Assembly (NCBI RefSeq): GCF_000062885.1
Contig: NC_009142.1
Location: forward strand, 3,275,584 to 3,339,583
Length of the DNA stretch: 64,000 nucleotides
Source of the DNA: Saccharopolyspora erythraea NRRL 2338
Lineage (GTDB): Bacteria; Actinomycetota; Actinomycetes; Mycobacteriales; Pseudonocardiaceae
Direction of reading: 5' to 3'
The translations under genes and the position numbers were made by a program. This document shows positions 32,617-40,201 of the stretch, piece by piece. How positions within the stretch are numbered: the stretch's first letter is position 1; every line of letters starts with the position of its first letter. A model generated the notes under the pieces. The model was not told the DNA's origin. It worked only from the letters and a program-made list of their open reading frames with translations, and searched no databases.

Positions 32617-33683
32617 CCACCATCCACACCGGCCAGGAGAAGACCGCCGAGTCGCAGCAGGCCACCGTGCCACCGTTCGCGGTGATCTCCGGTGCGCAGG
32701 TGCAGAGGACGCTGGAGGGACGCGAGAGCGAGATCGTGGAGCTGACCGAGGAGATCTACCGCGTGCACGCCGCGGGAGACTCGGTGAACCCGCCGTCGTA
32801 CTTCCTGCGCTTCCCGGATCGCCCCAACTCCCGGATCATCGCGCTGCCCGCGTCGATCGGCGGGCGGGTCCGCGTGGACGGGATGAAGTGGATCTCCAGC
32901 TTTCCGGACAACGTGGCGGCGGGCATCCCGCGCGCCTCGGCCGTGCTGATCCTCAACGACCACGACACCGGCTACCCGTTCGCCTGCATGGAGAGCTCCA
33001 TCATCAGCGCCACCAGGACCGCGGCCTCGGCGGCGCTGGCCGCCGACCGGCTCAGCCGGGGTCGTGGGCGTCCGGCGCGCGTCGGGTTCTTCGGGGTGGG
33101 CCTGATCGCCCGCTACATCCACCGGTTCCTGGTCGGCACCGGCTGGTCGTTCGACGACATCGGCGTGTACGACCTGTCGGCCGAGAGCGCGGCCGGTTTC
33201 CGGGGCTACCTGGAGCAGACCGTCGGGACCGGCCGGGTCACCCTGCACGACGACGCCGAGCAGCTCATCCGGTCCAGCGACCTGGTGGTGTTCGCGACCG
33301 TCGCGGGAACTCCGCACGTGCACGACGCGTCGTGGTTCCGGCACAACCCGCTGGTGCTGCACGTGTCGCTGCGCGACCTGGCCCCGGAGATCATCCTCGC
33401 CTCGGCCAACGTCGTCGACGACGTCGAGCACTGCCTGAAGGCCGACACCTCGCCGCACCTGGCCGAGCAGCTCACCGGCGACCGGGAGTTCCTCGACGGC
33501 ACGCTGGAGGACGTGATGTCCGAGCGGATCACGCCGCCCACCGACCGCCCGCTGGTGTTCTCGCCCTTCGGGCTCGGGGTGCTCGACCTCGGCGTGGGCA
33601 AGTACGTCTACGACGAGGTCGCCGCCGCGGGCGAGCTGCAGGTGGTCGACGACTTCTTCCACGAGCTGCGCCGCTACGGCTAG
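32613..33683 (+). CDS. sbnB: 2,3-diaminopropionate biosynthesis protein SbnB (NAD-dependent)
   Basis: 356 residues from the ATG that overlaps the dioxygenase stop. It is an ornithine-cyclodeaminase/mu-crystallin-fold enzyme: VNPPSYFLRFPDRPNSRIIALPA, GMKWISSFPDNVAAGIPRASA, then the Rossmann loop VGFFGVGLIARYIHRFL and HVSLRDLAPEIILASANVVDDVEHCL. The SbnB subgroup oxidatively cleaves the SbnA product to L-Dap, 2-oxoglutarate and NADH. Together with SbnA at 24175-25161 this gives a complete Dap pathway bracketing the synthetase genes. The released 2-oxoglutarate is also a cosubstrate of the coupled dioxygenase. No clear terminator follows. Confidence 0.92.
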   Translation: MTTIHTGQEKTAESQQATVPPFAVISGAQVQRTLEGRESEIVELTEEIYRVHAAGDSVNPPSYFLRFPDRPNSRIIALPASIGGRVRVDGMKWISSFPDNVAAGIPRASAVLILNDHDTGYPFACMESSIISATRTAASAALAADRLSRGRGRPARVGFFGVGLIARYIHRFLVGTGWSFDDIGVYDLSAESAAGFRGYLEQTVGTGRVTLHDDAEQLIRSSDLVVFATVAGTPHVHDASWFRHNPLVLHVSLRDLAPEIILASANVVDDVEHCLKADTSPHLAEQLTGDREFLDGTLEDVMSERITPPTDRPLVFSPFGLGVLDLGVGKYVYDEVAAAGELQVVDDFFHELRRYG

Positions 33684-33854
33684 GGACCCGTGCGTCCCTC
33701 GGGCCGCCCCAACGACCCCGAAGACTCACGGGTGCTCGTGGCGGTGCGCGCAGCGTGGGAGGGTGCTGCGGACGCTGCCGGGGGTAGGGCTCGTGCCCGA
33801 TGTTACCGACCAGTAGTATCGGGTGGTCCCACCGCCGGAAGCAGAGGATCGCCG

Positions 33855-34658
33855 ATGCCGGAACGAGTCTCGGTCGAGATCGACGGGCCGCTGGCCCACG
33901 TCACCATGACGCGGGCGGACCGGCTCAACGGCCTCGACCTCGACATGATGCGCGCGCTGGTCGAGGCCGCCGGACAGGTGCGCGCCGACCGGGACGTCCG
34001 CGCGGTCGTCCTCAGCGGTGCGGGCAAGTCCTTCTGCGCCGGGCTGGACTTCGCCTCCGTGGGCAGGCAGCCCCGGCGGATGATGCTCAACTTCCTGCGG
34101 CCGCCGTGGCGCTCCACCAACCTGTACCAGGAGATGTGCTGGGTGTGGCGCAGACTGCCGGTGCCGGTGCTCGCGGTCATCCGGGGGCACTGCTTCGGCG
34201 GCGGCCTGCAGCTCGCGCTCGGCGCCGACTTCCGCTTCACCACCCCCGACTGCCAGTTCTCGGTGATGGAGGCCAAGTGGGGCCTGGTGCCCGACATGAG
34301 CGGCACCGCCACGCTGCGCGAGCTGCTGCCGGTGGACGTGGCCAAGCGGCTGGCCATGACGGGCGAGACCTTCGACGGAAACCGGGCCCGCGAGCTGGGA
34401 CTGGTCACCGAGGTCTGCGACGACCCGGCCGCGGCGGCGACCGAACTGGCGCACCGGATCGCCGGGCGCTCCCCGGACGCGGTCGCGGCGACCAAACGGC
34501 TGTTCCACCAGGCGTGGCACGCGGCCTCGTGGCGCGCGTTCCGGCTGGAGAGCGCCAACCAGCTCAGGCTGCTGCTCGGGAAGAACCACAAGATCGCGCG
34601 CAGGGCCAACTCCGAGCGGAGTGAGCCCGAGTTCGCCCGCCGAACCTTCGGGCGCTAG
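33855..34658 (+). CDS. Enoyl-CoA hydratase/isomerase (crotonase family)
   Basis: 267 residues from ATG 33855 with AGAGGAT upstream. Crotonase features: VTMTRADRLNGLDLDMMRALVEA, AVVLSGAGKSFCAGLDFASVG (first oxyanion segment), IRGHCFGGGLQLALGADFRFTTP (second) and FSVMEAKWGLVPDMSGTATLREL. The acid positions of true hydratases are not both certain, so isomerase or hydrolase activity is possible. A 171-bp gap separates it from sbnB, with TAGTAT at 33814-33819 as a possible -10 box and a TTACCGACCAGTA stretch that could be a TetR-type half-palindrome. I think it is not part of the Dap cluster. It ends in a strong hairpin. Confidence 0.88.
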   Translation: MPERVSVEIDGPLAHVTMTRADRLNGLDLDMMRALVEAAGQVRADRDVRAVVLSGAGKSFCAGLDFASVGRQPRRMMLNFLRPPWRSTNLYQEMCWVWRRLPVPVLAVIRGHCFGGGLQLALGADFRFTTPDCQFSVMEAKWGLVPDMSGTATLRELLPVDVAKRLAMTGETFDGNRARELGLVTEVCDDPAAAATELAHRIAGRSPDAVAATKRLFHQAWHAASWRAFRLESANQLRLLLGKNHKIARRANSERSEPEFARRTFGR

Positions 34659-34665
34659 ACGGGAA

Positions 34666-34702
34666 CCCGCCGATGGCACGCCCACGACGCGCCATCGGCG
34701 GG
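34666..34702. terminator. Terminator between crotonase gene and Gly-rich peptide A
   Basis: Perfect 12-base arms CCCGCCGATGGC (34666-34677) and GCCATCGGCGGG (34691-34702) with a 13-base loop, eight bases after the crotonase stop. The peptide A gene on the other strand stops at 34760, so the hairpin can act in both directions. Confidence 0.8.
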
Positions 34703-34759
34703 AATCCAGCGGTGTGAAGCGGACGGGTCAGCCTTGATCCGGCCGACCCGCCGGCTCGG

Positions 34760-35089
34760 TCACCACTTGCTGCCGGCGAACGCGTCACCGCCGGGGCCAC
34801 CGATGCCGTTGCCGCCCCAACCGGTGCCGCCGTGGCCGAAGTTGCCGCCGTGGCCGCCGTTGCCGCCATGGCCGAACTGGCCACCCATACCGCCGCGGCC
34901 ACCTTCGCCGCCGCCGTGGCCGCCGCCGTGGCCGCCGCCGTTGCCGCCGTCGCCGGCATGAGCGTTGTTCGTCTCACCGCCCCAGTCCGCTCGCGGACCG
35001 CCAAACGCGAACATCGTCAGGACGGTGCGCGCCGGAAGAAATTCCACCCGCTGGTCCTCCAGCTCGAAAAGGCTGATTTCGTGAGACAC
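34760..35089 (-). CDS. Gly-rich peptide A with conserved LPART leader (RiPP-precursor-like)
   Basis: 109 residues on the minus strand from a GTG at 35089, chosen because AGAGGAGG lies just upstream. Residues 1-24 (SHEISLFELEDQRVEFLPA, then RTVL) match the start of peptide B at 35805, showing a shared leader with RVEFLPARTVLT identical in both. A short linker with Trp (GGPRADWGGETNNAH) is followed by about 60 residues of GGxGG and GHGG repeats rich in Gly, His and Asn, ending DAFAGSKW. No signal peptide or Cys. The leader-like N-terminus with a low-complexity tail resembles precursors of ribosomal peptides or bacteriocin-like products. Divergent partner of peptide B and near a PqqD-like/M50 protease. 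Function unknown. Confidence 0.75.
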   Translation of the reverse strand: MSHEISLFELEDQRVEFLPARTVLTMFAFGGPRADWGGETNNAHAGDGGNGGGHGGGHGGGEGGRGGMGGQFGHGGNGGHGGNFGHGGTGWGGNGIGGPGGDAFAGSKW

Positions 35090-35804
35090 TATTTTCCTCC
35101 TCTTGCGGAAAACGCGGAAACCGGAGGGAACAAGCGAACCCGTTTTTCCCTCGGAGTCCATTTCGGTCTTTATTGAGTTCTGTTGTTGCGGTGGAAATGC
35201 TAAGGGCAGGTGCTTGCGGTCGCAGGGCGATCAACGCTGCTCACGGCGGCCGGGAGTCGCGGCGCTCGTCGATGTTCGCCCCGGTTGTCGCCCTGTGGTC
35301 CGGCGTTGTCAGGTCCCTGTGTCGTCCGCATTTCCGATCATGGCTGACCACGTCGGTTCGAGCCTTGTTCCTCTGTTGACTCGAGCATTGTGATCGCGCC
35401 ACCGCGGAATGTTCTTGCATTGCACGGACTTCCGGCTGGAGAAGTGCTGGACAGCGCGCCGTGGGCCACTGTGGACCAATCTGCGCGGCTGGTGCGTTCG
35501 AGCAGCCGGGACCGGCCGCCGCGTGCGAACGCCAGATCGGATCACGGTGTCAAACTGGCGTACGAAGTGCGTTGCGAGCGGCCGGGCGCGTGCTTGCGTA
35601 TGCGCGGACCAACATCAGTCTTCAGTGGACTCGCGTTACCCGAACGAGTGAGTATGTCGTACTCGTGTCGGCCTGTTCCTGCCCATAGCATCTGCGCGGC
35701 ACCAGCGAGTCTGGAGCTTCGGAAAAGGAGAAGGCCGGCAGGAAACGGGCAGTCGCCCGTGGATTGTTCCGGTCTGCCAACCAACTTCTGTGCAGGAGGT
35801 TACG
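35090..35804. promoter_or_regulatory. 715-bp divergent intergenic region between the two leader peptides
   Basis: This stretch is clearly less GC-rich than its surroundings and no frame in it looks coding. It must hold the promoters of peptide A (minus) and peptide B (plus). Visible candidates are TTGACT near 35376 and a small inverted repeat GAGTA/TACTC at 35650-35664 with a TAGCAT-like -10 box some 20 bases later. The composition and length suggest a regulated or horizontally acquired control region. Confidence 0.5.
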
Positions 35805-36143
35805 TTGCCTCATGAATTGAGCATCGCCGAGCTGGAGAACGAGCGGGTCGAGTTCCTCCCGGCGCGCACCGTCCTTACGACGCTCGCGCTCGGACTCAGC
35901 CCGCGCGGCTGGGACTGGGCGGAGACCACCCCGGCCGACGAGACCAACAGCGCCTCCGGCGGGTCGGGCGGCACCGGTGGCGGCACCGGTGGCGGCCAGG
36001 GCGGCGGCAACGGCGGCAACGGCGGCAACGGCGGTTCCGGCGGCGACGGCGGCGACGGCGGCGACGGCGGCGACGGCATCGGCGGCGACGGCATCGGCGG
36101 CGACGGCCTCGGTGGCGAGGGCGGCACCGCGGTCGCAAAGTAA
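35805..36143 (+). CDS. Gly-rich peptide B with conserved LPART leader (RiPP-precursor-like)
   Basis: 112 residues from TTG 35805; AGGAGG at 35794-35799 is five bases before it, and alignment with peptide A also starts there. Leader: PHELSIAELENERVEFLPA then RTVLTTLALG; the HE, ELE and RVEFLPARTVLT positions are shared with peptide A. The linker has WDWAETTPADETNSA, and the tail is about 60 residues of GGT, GGN, GGDGGDG and GGDGIGG units ending GGTAVAK. Tails of A and B differ (His/Asn versus Asp/Ile) while leaders agree, as expected for a leader read by a common processing enzyme. The PqqD-like/M50 protease follows downstream on the same strand. Confidence 0.78.
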   Translation: MPHELSIAELENERVEFLPARTVLTTLALGLSPRGWDWAETTPADETNSASGGSGGTGGGTGGGQGGGNGGNGGNGGSGGDGGDGGDGGDGIGGDGIGGDGLGGEGGTAVAK

Positions 36144-36336
36144 GTGACAGCGGGTGGCTCGGCGGCGCAGCCGCTGACCCACCACGCTGAAGTCAGGTAC
36201 GGCGGAGCCGGCCGCGGGCAGCAGAACCCCGAGCACATCCTCTGCGCCCGCGGCCTGTTTCGATCTTCGGGAGTTTTCTCGGGAGGGATGCACCATCGTC
36301 GCCGGTTCTGAGACAGGGGAGCACGACCGCGGGGAC

Positions 36337-37647
36337 GTGGCCGAGCTCCCGGTGCCCGACCTGGACCCCACCGTCGAGCTGATCGGCGAGTACCAGGACT
36401 CGGGTTACCAGGAGCCGCCCTACCTCGCGCGCCGTGCGGACGGGCAGGTCGTGCAGCTCACCCGCCTGCTCTACCTCGTCGCGTCCCGGCTCGACGCCCG
36501 ACGCACCCACGCGCAGCTCGCCGAGGAGGTCAGCGGCGAGTTCGGGCGCGGCGTCAGCGCCGACCAGGTGGCCTTCCTCATCGACAACAGGCTTCGACCC
36601 GCCGGGATGGTCGCCAGCACCAGCGAGGCCGAGCGGGCCGAGGTGCGCAGCCGCAGGCATCCCGACCGGCTCCTCGCGCTGCGGTTGCGGGTCGCGCTGG
36701 TGCCCGAGCGCGTCGTCTCGGCCATCGCCGCGGTGTTCCAGCCCCTCTACTGGCCGCCGGTTGTGGTCACCGCGCTCGTCGCGCTGGCCTTCGCCGAGGT
36801 CTGGTTGTTCGCGGCGCACGGCCTCGGCCACGCCGTCTCCAGCGTCAACGCGCTGATCGACGAGCCCACCCAGACGTTGCTGGTGCTGGGACTGCTCTTC
36901 GTGGCCGGTGTCTTCCACGAGTTCGGCCACGTCGCCGCGTGCCGCTACGGCGGCGCCCGGCCCGGTGCCATGGGGGTCGGCATCTACCTCGTGTGGCCGG
37001 CGATGTACAGCACGGTCACCGACGTCTACCGCCTCGGTCGCGGGGCCAGGCTGCGCACCGACCTCGGCGGCGTGTACTTCAACGGGCTGGCTCTGACCGC
37101 CATGATCGCCGCCTACGCGTGGACGGGCGCGCCCTGGCTGCTGGTCGCCATCCTCACCTGGCAGGTCACGACGATCTGGCAGTTCCTGCCGTCCATCCGG
37201 CTCGACGGCTACTACATCCTCAGCGACCTCGTCGGTGTGCCCGACCTGTTCGACCGCATGATGCCGACGCTGCGCAGCCTGATCCCGGGGCGGCCCATGG
37301 ACCCCAGGGTCCGGGAGCTCAAGCCGTGGGCGCGGCGCGTCATCGCGATCTGGGTCGTGCTGGTGATCCCGTGCCTTGCGTACTGGTTGATCGTCTTCCT
37401 GGCCCTCGCCCCGTACGTCCTGCCGACGCTCTGGGACTCGATGGCGCGGATGGGCAGCGGTGTGGCCGGTGCGGCGCAGGCGGGCGAGATCGCCGCGATG
37501 ACCACCGGCGTCATCCAGATCCTGCTGTTGCTGCTGCCCTGGGTGGGCGTGTCCATCATCCTGTACGGACTGACCCGCAGCCTCGTCCTTTGGATCCGCC
37601 GGTTGATCGCACGGCGCCGGCAGTCCAGGGACGCCGCGGAGGCTTAG
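36337..37647 (+). CDS. PqqD-like domain plus M50-type membrane zinc metalloprotease
   Basis: 436 residues from GTG 36337. An ATC at 36295 has a better ribosome site (GGGAGG at 36281-36286) and would add 14 residues. Residues 25-90 resemble a PqqD-type recognition fold (PPYLARRADGQVVQLTRLLYLVASRL, then DQVAFLIDNRLRPAGM). From about 120 there are some eight membrane helices. The zinc site is FHEFGHVAACRYGG (HExxH) and the third ligand lies in SIRLDGYYILSDLVG. This is the family called putative peptide zinc metalloprotease, found with secreted peptides and RiPPs. It should bind the LPART leaders through the PqqD-like part and cut them in the membrane. The stop codon TAG overlaps the end of a degenerate IS, so the original C-terminus might have been slightly different. 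Confidence 0.8.
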   Translation: MAELPVPDLDPTVELIGEYQDSGYQEPPYLARRADGQVVQLTRLLYLVASRLDARRTHAQLAEEVSGEFGRGVSADQVAFLIDNRLRPAGMVASTSEAERAEVRSRRHPDRLLALRLRVALVPERVVSAIAAVFQPLYWPPVVVTALVALAFAEVWLFAAHGLGHAVSSVNALIDEPTQTLLVLGLLFVAGVFHEFGHVAACRYGGARPGAMGVGIYLVWPAMYSTVTDVYRLGRGARLRTDLGGVYFNGLALTAMIAAYAWTGAPWLLVAILTWQVTTIWQFLPSIRLDGYYILSDLVGVPDLFDRMMPTLRSLIPGRPMDPRVRELKPWARRVIAIWVVLVIPCLAYWLIVFLALAPYVLPTLWDSMARMGSGVAGAAQAGEIAAMTTGVIQILLLLLPWVGVSIILYGLTRSLVLWIRRLIARRRQSRDAAEA

Positions 37648-38270
37648 GGGTCCTTTCATTCACCACGACGAGCGAACCGGGGCGTGATGCCCCGGACCCG
37701 GAGCTGGTCTCGATAAACGTCATGGTCATAGGCCCGGTCGGCGTAGAGTTAGCGCTACCCGCAGCGGGGTACCGCCGGCGTCGGTGAGGACGTGGTGTTT
37801 GGAGCTCGGCCGCCCGCGGTCAACCGGACTCGGACCGACTTTTGGGCAACCACGTCCTCGCTTGGCCTTGATCTGGAAGGAATCCACCACCGCTCGGGAG
37901 AAGTCCAACTGATCGGCCGCCCTCAGGCGGGCCAGCAGCATCCGCTGCAACTCGTCCCATACTCCGGCCTGCTGCCACTCGGCCAACCGCCGCCAGCACG
38001 TCGAGCCCGAGCCGTAGCCCAACTCCTGGGGGCAGGAACTCCCACTGGATCCCCGGTGTAGAGCACGAACAGGATGCCCTGCAGGGTCTTGCGGTCATCG
38101 ATCCGACGACGACCCGGATGCCGGAACCGGCTCGGATGCTCCGGCAGTAGCGGCTCGATCAACGCCCACAGCTCGTCGCTGACCTCCCATGGCCGTCGGC
38201 GAGTTATTCACGCTCCCAACCACAAACGTGATCAGTCCACGCCCCTAACCGTGCCAGGCCAAGATCCCCC
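37647..38270 (-). pseudogene. Degenerate IS5-family element related to copies A and B
   Basis: In reverse orientation this stretch follows copies A/B but with deletions. Its left edge starts GGGGTCCTTTCA, equal to their right end. About 170 bases covering the C-terminal part of the transposase, including the catalytic Glu, are gone just inside it. The remaining fragments match at RPGRRRIDDRKTLQGILFVLYTG, GSTCWRRLAEWQQAGVW and KVGPSPVDRGRPSSKHHVLTD, with frameshifts. At the right edge a 12-base gap removes part of the inverted repeat, leaving GATCCCCC before TAA. It cannot encode active transposase. It is an older insertion than A and B. Confidence 0.85.
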
Positions 38271-38273
38271 TAA
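38262..38273 (+). repeat. 12-bp direct repeat, left copy (AGATCCCCCTAA)
   Basis: AGATCCCCCTAA occurs here and again at 39159-39170, exactly flanking the second IS type. It may be a target duplication, or arise because the end of the degenerate IS and the end of this IS are alike. Confidence 0.6.
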
Positions 38274-39158
38274 AGACCACATCTCATTTGGGTGTGCCCT
38301 TGGGCGTGGGATATCGTTGATCAACTGTGAGCGATGTGGAGAAGTGGTGTCCGGAGCCGTTGTGGCTGCTGGCGCGTTCGCTGTTGCCCGAAGCGCCGCA
38401 ACGCCACCAGGGCGGAGGTCGGCGTCGGCTGGACGACCGCGCGGTGCTGGCCGCGATCCTGTACGTGCTGCAAACCGGGTGCGCCTGGTCAGCGCTGCCC
38501 ACCTCGTTCGGAGTCAGCTGCGCCACCGCACACCGCCGGTTCACCGAGTGGTCCCAAGCCGACGTGTTCACCCGGCTGCACCAGGAACTGCTGGACCTGC
38601 TCGGCACCGCTGGAGCGATCGACTGGTCCCGGGCGTCGGTGGACAGCATGCACATCCGGGCGGTCAAAAGGGGGACCTGACCGGCCCCAGCCCGGTGGAT
38701 CGAGGCAAGCCCGGCTCGAAGATCCACGCGATGAGCGACCGCAGTGGCATCCCGCTGGCCGTGGTCATCTCCGCGGCCAACCGCAACGATCACCGGGAAC
38801 TTCAGACGGTGATCGATGCGGTTGCGCCGGTCAGAGGGTCTGCCGGACGGCCTCGACGTCGGCCGCGCAAGCTGCACGCCGACAAGGGCTACGACTATCC
38901 GGTCTGCCGACACGCGTTGCGTCGGAGAGGAATCATCGCCCGGATCGCTCGCCGGGGTATCGAGTCGACCACCCGGCTGGGACGCCACCGCTACGTCATC
39001 GAACGCACCCTGGAGTGGGTTTCCCGGTTCCGTCGGCTGGCTCGCCGCTACGAGCGCAAGGCCGCCCACTACGCGGCATTCGCCAGCCTGGCCTGCGCGG
39101 TGATCTGCTACCGCCGCGCCGCCAAACTGGATCTGCTCACCCATAACAACTCCAAATG
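38274..39158 (+). mobile_element. Second IS5-family element (IS427-like, two-frame transposase)
   Basis: The element lies between two AGATCCCCCTAA repeats. Both ends share the 11-base inverted repeat ATCTCATTTGG (starting 38281 on the left) / CCAAATGAGAT on the right; the outermost bases do not match well. It holds one transposase in two overlapping frames. It sits between the degenerate IS and copy B, so three insertions are stacked end to end here. Confidence 0.8.
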
Positions 39159-39159
39159 A
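38327..39159 (+). CDS. IS5-family transposase read in two frames (-1 shift)
   Basis: Frame one starts at GTG 38327 and stops at 38680 (117 residues): EKWCPEPLWLLARSLLP, DDRAVLAAILYVLQTGCAWSALP, and the first catalytic Asp in ASVDSMHIRAVKRG. The -1 frame continues as GDLTGPSPVDRGKPGSKIHAMSD, with the second Asp in LHADKGYDYP and the Glu in VIERTLEWVSRFRRLARRYE, to the stop at 39159. The switch falls in AAAAGGGGG at 38666-38674. Many IS427-group elements make transposase by such programmed slippage, so it may be functional; a simple inactivating deletion cannot be excluded. Combined length of about 277 residues fits the family. Confidence 0.82.
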
Positions 39160-39170
39160 GATCCCCCTAA
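39159..39170 (+). repeat. 12-bp direct repeat, right copy (AGATCCCCCTAA)
   Basis: Second copy of the 12-base sequence at 38262-38273. Its TAA is also the left target base triplet of IS copy B, so copy B inserted exactly at the edge of the second IS. Confidence 0.6.
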
Positions 39171-40081
39171 GGGGTCCTTGCATAATGATCTTGGTCTGGC
39201 ATGGTGGTGGCTGGAGTTGATCACGTTTCGATCGTTGGGAGCGTGGGATGGCTCGCCCGAGGCCGTGGGAGGTCAGCGACGAGTTGTGGGCGTTGATCGA
39301 GCCGTTGCTGCCCCGGCACGAGCGTCGGTTTCGGTATCCGGGTCGGCGTCGGATCGACGATCGCAAGACTCTGCAGGGCATCTTGTTCGTGCTCTACACC
39401 GGCATCCAGTGGGAGTTTCTGCCGCAGGAGTTGGGATTCGGCTCGGGGTCGACGTGCTGGCGGCGGTTGGCCGAGTGGCAGCAGGCCGGAGTATGGGAGC
39501 AGTTGCAGCGGGTGCTGCTGGATCGCCTGCGAGCGGCCGATCAGTTGGACTTCTCCCGAGCGGTCGTGGATTCCTCCCAGATCCAGGCCAAACGGGGACG
39601 TGGTTGCCCAAAAGTCGGTCCGAGTCCGGTTGACCGTGGTCGGCCGGGCTCGAAGCACCACGTCATCACCGATGCCTGTGGAACCCCGTTGCGGGTGGTG
39701 CTGACCGGCAGCAACCGCAACGATGTGACCCAGCTGGTGCCGCTGGTGGAGGCGATCCCACCGGTGCGCGGACGGCCGGGTCGGCCCCGCCGCAAACCCC
39801 GCCGCCTCTACGCAGACCGGGCCTACGACCACGACGTCTACCGAGACAAGCTGCGGGCCCGGGGCATCACACCCCGGATCGCTCGCCGAGGTGACGACCA
39901 CGGTTCCGGCCTCGGCAAGCTGCGGTGGGTGGTCGAAGCCGCGATCGCCTGGCTGCACGGACCACGCCGCCTACGGATCCGCTGGGAAACCCGCGACGAC
40001 ATCCACGACGGCTTCCTCCAACTCACCCACTGCATGATCCTCGCCGCCAAGCTCCCCACACACGCAATCTGAAAGGACCCC
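39171..40081 (+). mobile_element. IS5-family insertion sequence, copy B (911 bp)
   Basis: Same length, same ends (GGGGTCCTT and AAGGACCCC) and same strand as copy A at 12938-13848. TAA flanks at 39168-39170 and 40082-40084. Copies A and B form 25.3-kb spaced direct repeats. The target CTAAG is the same kind of site as for copy A (CTAA before the element, TAAG after it). Confidence 0.93.
39248..40072 (+). CDS. IS5-family transposase (copy B)
   Basis: 274 residues, the same protein as encoded at 13015-13839, with complete DUF4096-type N-terminus and DDE core (AVVDSSQ, LYADRAYD, WVVEAAIAW). The equality of both copies suggests recent spread and an active enzyme. Its stop lies 9 bases before the element end. 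Confidence 0.93.
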   Translation: MARPRPWEVSDELWALIEPLLPRHERRFRYPGRRRIDDRKTLQGILFVLYTGIQWEFLPQELGFGSGSTCWRRLAEWQQAGVWEQLQRVLLDRLRAADQLDFSRAVVDSSQIQAKRGRGCPKVGPSPVDRGRPGSKHHVITDACGTPLRVVLTGSNRNDVTQLVPLVEAIPPVRGRPGRPRRKPRRLYADRAYDHDVYRDKLRARGITPRIARRGDDHGSGLGKLRWVVEAAIAWLHGPRRLRIRWETRDDIHDGFLQLTHCMILAAKLPTHAI

Positions 40082-40152
40082 TAAGGGCGGTTCAGGCGCC
40101 GCAGACTCCGGTGACGAAGTCCTGCCAATCAAGGGGATTGCTCCGCAACGGA

Positions 40153-40185
40153 AATGGCCCGCCGGAAAGGTTCCGGCGGGCCATT
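40153..40185. terminator. Terminator downstream of the Gly-rich secreted protein
   Basis: Perfect 15-base arms AATGGCCCGCCGGAA (40153-40167) and TTCCGGCGGGCCATT (40171-40185) with AGG loop. It stands 17 bases past the stop of the minus-strand Gly-rich gene, and on the other strand would stop read-through from IS copy B. Confidence 0.85.
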
Positions 40186-40201
40186 CCTGCGCTAGCGGAC
40201 C

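Noticed and set aside
24175-33683. Reading the Dap genes as part of a staphyloferrin-B-type siderophore locus
   Set aside because: SbnA/SbnB are present but no citrate- or NIS-type synthetase (IucA/IucC) lies nearby and no iron box is seen, so only the Dap-forming pair is shared.
35896-36138. Arg-rich minus-strand frame opposite peptide B
   Set aside because: It is the complement of the Gly-codon repeats and has no ribosome site; the plus frame shares its leader with peptide A.
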